Shown here in pieces: positions 5,543-7,609 of a DNA stretch of 7,609 bases (within the stretch, counting starts at the first letter, position 1; each line of letters opens with the position of its first letter). The notes below the pieces were generated by a model. That model made no database searches. It saw only the letters and a program-made list of their open reading frames with translations, and was not told where the DNA came from. Made by a program: the position numbers and the translations under genes. Source of the stretch: Lactobacillus sp. (lineage in GTDB: Bacteria; Pseudomonadota; Alphaproteobacteria; RF32; CAG-239); the NCBI GenBank assembly GCA_031263385.1, contig JAISFX010000132.1:1-7609 (forward strand), given 5' to 3'.

Positions 5543-7609
5543 ATGTTAGATAAAAATTATAATCCGAAGGATTTTGAAGAAAGAATTTATAAAGACTGGG
5601 AACAAAGCGGAGACTTTAAGCCCAATATGGATAAAGGCAAAGATGCTTTCTCCATAGTTATCCCTCCACCAAATGTCACTGGCTACCTTCACATGGGTCA
5701 CGCCCTTGATAATACCTTGCAGGATATCTTAATCCGCTACAACCGCATGCTTGGCAAAAATGTTTTATGGCAAGTTGGCACAGACCACGCCGGCATTGCA
5801 ACACAAATGGTTGTTGAAAGAGCACTGGCCAAACAAAGCGTCACCCGTCATGATTTAGGACGAGATAAATTTATCGAAAAAGTTTGGGAGTGGAAAGAAC
5901 ATTCCGGAGGCAGAATAACTCAGCAGCTGCGTCGTCTGGGAGCATCTTGTGACTGGTCCAGAGAGCGTTTTACTATGGATGAAGGCTTGTCTCGAGCCGT
6001 GCGCAAAATATTTGTAAACCTCTACAAGGATGGTTTAATTTATAAAGACAAACGTCTCGTAAACTGGGACTCAAAGTTCCAAACAGCCGTTTCTGATTTA
6101 GAAGTTGTTCAAAAAGAAACCGTTGGCAAGATGTATTACTACCGCTACCCGATTGAAGGCGAAAGCGGCCGTTTCATCCAAATCGCCACCACCAGACCAG
6201 AGACCATGTTTGGAGATACCGCTGTTGCCGTAAGCCCTGAGAATGAAAAGTTAAAACACCTCATCGGCAAAAATGCAATCATCCCTATAATCAATAAAAT
6301 TATTCCGATTATTGCTGATGAACATGCCGACCCGGAGAAGGGAACCGGCGCGGTTAAGATAACACCGGCACATGACTTTAACGACTTTGAGGTTGGCAAA
6401 CGTCATGACCTGCCTATGGTAAATATCTTAAACTTTGACGGCACTTTGAATGAAAACACCCCATACCCTAACGAGACAACTTACGATGCTCGTGTAAAAA
6501 CATTAAAAGCACTAGAAGATTTAGACTTGATGGATAAGGTTGAAGACAACCCGATGGTTATTCCTTATGGCGACCGTTCTAATGTTGTAATTGAGCCTTT
6601 GTTGACAGACCAGTGGTTTGTTGATGCACCTAAATTAGCTGTTAAAGCAATTGAGGCTGTTGAAAATAATGATATGGAATTTGTTCCTCGCAACTACGAG
6701 AAAACTTATTTCGAATGGATGAGAAACATCCAACCATGGTGCATTTCTCGCCAGCTTTGGTGGGGTCATCAAATTCCAATTTGGTATGGTCCTGACGGCA
6801 AAGCTTTTTGTGAAGAAAATGTAGAAGATGCACAAGCAGCCGCCAACAAGCATTATGGCAAGGATGTTGAACTAACTCGCGATTCAGATGTTTTGGATAC
6901 TTGGTTTTCATCAGGGCTATGGGCTTTCTCAACACTAGGCTGGCCAGATGAATCAGAATACCTTGACACTTTCTACCCCACATCTGTTTTAGTACCCGGT
7001 TTTGATATTATCTTCTTCTGGGTTGCTCGTATGATGATGATGAGCATGTACCAGATGAAGAAAGTACCTTTCAAGAAGGTTTATATGCATGGCTTGGTTA
7101 GGGATGAAAAAGGCCAGAAGATGTCAAAATCTAAAGGTAACGTTACAGACCCGATTGATACTATTGAGCAGTATGGGGCAGACGCTCTTCGCTTCTTTAT
7201 GGCCGCTATGGAAACCCAAGGCCGCGATATCAATATGTCTGAAAGCCGTATCCAAGGGTATCGTAACTTTGCAACCAAATTGTGGAATGCTTCGCGCTTT
7301 TGCGAGATGAATGAGTGCAAATACGATGCATCTTTTAATGAAGGCGATGCAAAATCAGCCATCAACAAATGGATTATTGCCAAGGCACAGCAGGCAACAA
7401 AAGATGTAACACACAACTTAGACAGTTTTCGTTTTTCAGAAGCTGCCAATGCTGCTTATCAATTTATCTGGGGCACATTCTGTGATTGGTATATCGAGAT
7501 GTCTAAGCCGATATTCTATGGCGAAGATGAGACCGCTAAGACTGAGACCAGAAAAACCGCATCTTGGGTTTTAAACCGTATTCTGGTTATTTTGCACCCG
7601 TTTATGCCA
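5543..7609 (+). CDS. valS: Valine-tRNA ligase (3' truncated by window end)
   Basis: This cytoplasmic class I aminoacyl-tRNA synthetase charges tRNA-Val and edits mischarged threonine. The first 689 codons are present without a stop. E. coli ValS has 951 residues, so most of the anticodon-binding part and the C-terminal coiled coil are missing. The ATP-binding signature is PPPNVTGYLHMGHA with HMGH at 50-53. The editing domain carries TTRPETMFGDTAVAV from about 216 and GAVKITPAHDFND. The return to the catalytic core shows YGDRSNVVIEPLLTDQWF, WCISRQLWWGHQIP and DTWFSSGLWAFSTLGWP, and the KMSKS loop is at 526-530. A run of four methionines falls in the conserved FFWVARM segment and is unremarkable for the family. 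The ATG at 5543 has GAGGA (5532-5536) six bases upstream. The gene follows popZ by 98 bases and has its own promoter. Confidence 0.97.
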   Translation, partial: MLDKNYNPKDFEERIYKDWEQSGDFKPNMDKGKDAFSIVIPPPNVTGYLHMGHALDNTLQDILIRYNRMLGKNVLWQVGTDHAGIATQMVVERALAKQSVTRHDLGRDKFIEKVWEWKEHSGGRITQQLRRLGASCDWSRERFTMDEGLSRAVRKIFVNLYKDGLIYKDKRLVNWDSKFQTAVSDLEVVQKETVGKMYYYRYPIEGESGRFIQIATTRPETMFGDTAVAVSPENEKLKHLIGKNAIIPIINKIIPIIADEHADPEKGTGAVKITPAHDFNDFEVGKRHDLPMVNILNFDGTLNENTPYPNETTYDARVKTLKALEDLDLMDKVEDNPMVIPYGDRSNVVIEPLLTDQWFVDAPKLAVKAIEAVENNDMEFVPRNYEKTYFEWMRNIQPWCISRQLWWGHQIPIWYGPDGKAFCEENVEDAQAAANKHYGKDVELTRDSDVLDTWFSSGLWAFSTLGWPDESEYLDTFYPTSVLVPGFDIIFFWVARMMMMSMYQMKKVPFKKVYMHGLVRDEKGQKMSKSKGNVTDPIDTIEQYGADALRFFMAAMETQGRDINMSESRIQGYRNFATKLWNASRFCEMNECKYDASFNEGDAKSAINKWIIAKAQQATKDVTHNLDSFRFSEAANAAYQFIWGTFCDWYIEMSKPIFYGEDETAKTETRKTASWVLNRILVILHPFMP

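Noticed and set aside
6145..6399. Open frame of 84 codons antisense to valS
   Set aside because: It lies opposite the conserved editing domain of valS and has no independent support.
1..7609. Mobile elements, CRISPR arrays, defence or toxin-antitoxin genes, tRNA or rRNA
   Set aside because: I looked for transposase-like frames, terminal inverted repeats, regular spaced repeats and tRNA cloverleaf signatures on both strands. The window is filled by four housekeeping-type genes and short spacers with none of these.

Overview
The window reads as ordinary, AT-rich bacterial chromosome, most likely from an alphaproteobacterium. The strongest clue is the order of an outer-membrane TolC-family gene, a PopZ/DUF2497-type gene and a valine-tRNA ligase gene on one strand. 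That trio is a familiar alphaproteobacterial neighbourhood, and PopZ-type proteins are essentially confined to that class. The AT-rich base composition and the Ile/Lys/Asp-rich proteins point to a low-GC lineage, perhaps host-associated or uncultured. This is inference; no rRNA or other decisive marker is present.

Layout. Bases 1-180 hold the 3' end of an unrecognised plus-strand gene with a charged, coiled-coil-like stretch and a Gly-rich tail. A perfect 9-bp GC-rich hairpin (204-231) separates it from a convergent minus-strand gene for glycogen/maltodextrin phosphorylase (glgP, 303-2765). A second, imperfect hairpin (263-298) lies just past the glgP stop. The glgP start is best placed at a TTG at 2765, behind a strong Shine-Dalgarno sequence, rather than at the farthest upstream GTG (2810). 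An AT-rich divergent spacer of about 260 bases carries a likely promoter in each direction and a perfect 7-7-7 inverted repeat. tolC (3027-4394) and the PopZ homologue (4407-5444) are only 12 bases apart and read as an operon. valS starts at 5543 behind its own near-consensus promoter and runs off the window end with 689 codons present.

How the genes relate. glgP releases glucose-1-phosphate from alpha-1,4-glucans and stands alone here, with no other glycogen gene in view. TolC is an exported outer-membrane channel for type I secretion or efflux. The PopZ homologue is a cytoplasmic cell-pole scaffold. ValS is a translation enzyme. Conserved linkage of the last three is known, but no shared pathway follows from it.

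I found no mobile element, CRISPR array, tRNA, rRNA or toxin-antitoxin pair, and no clearly new system. The most interesting item is the PopZ-like protein, about twice the length of Caulobacter PopZ because of a very acidic central linker.
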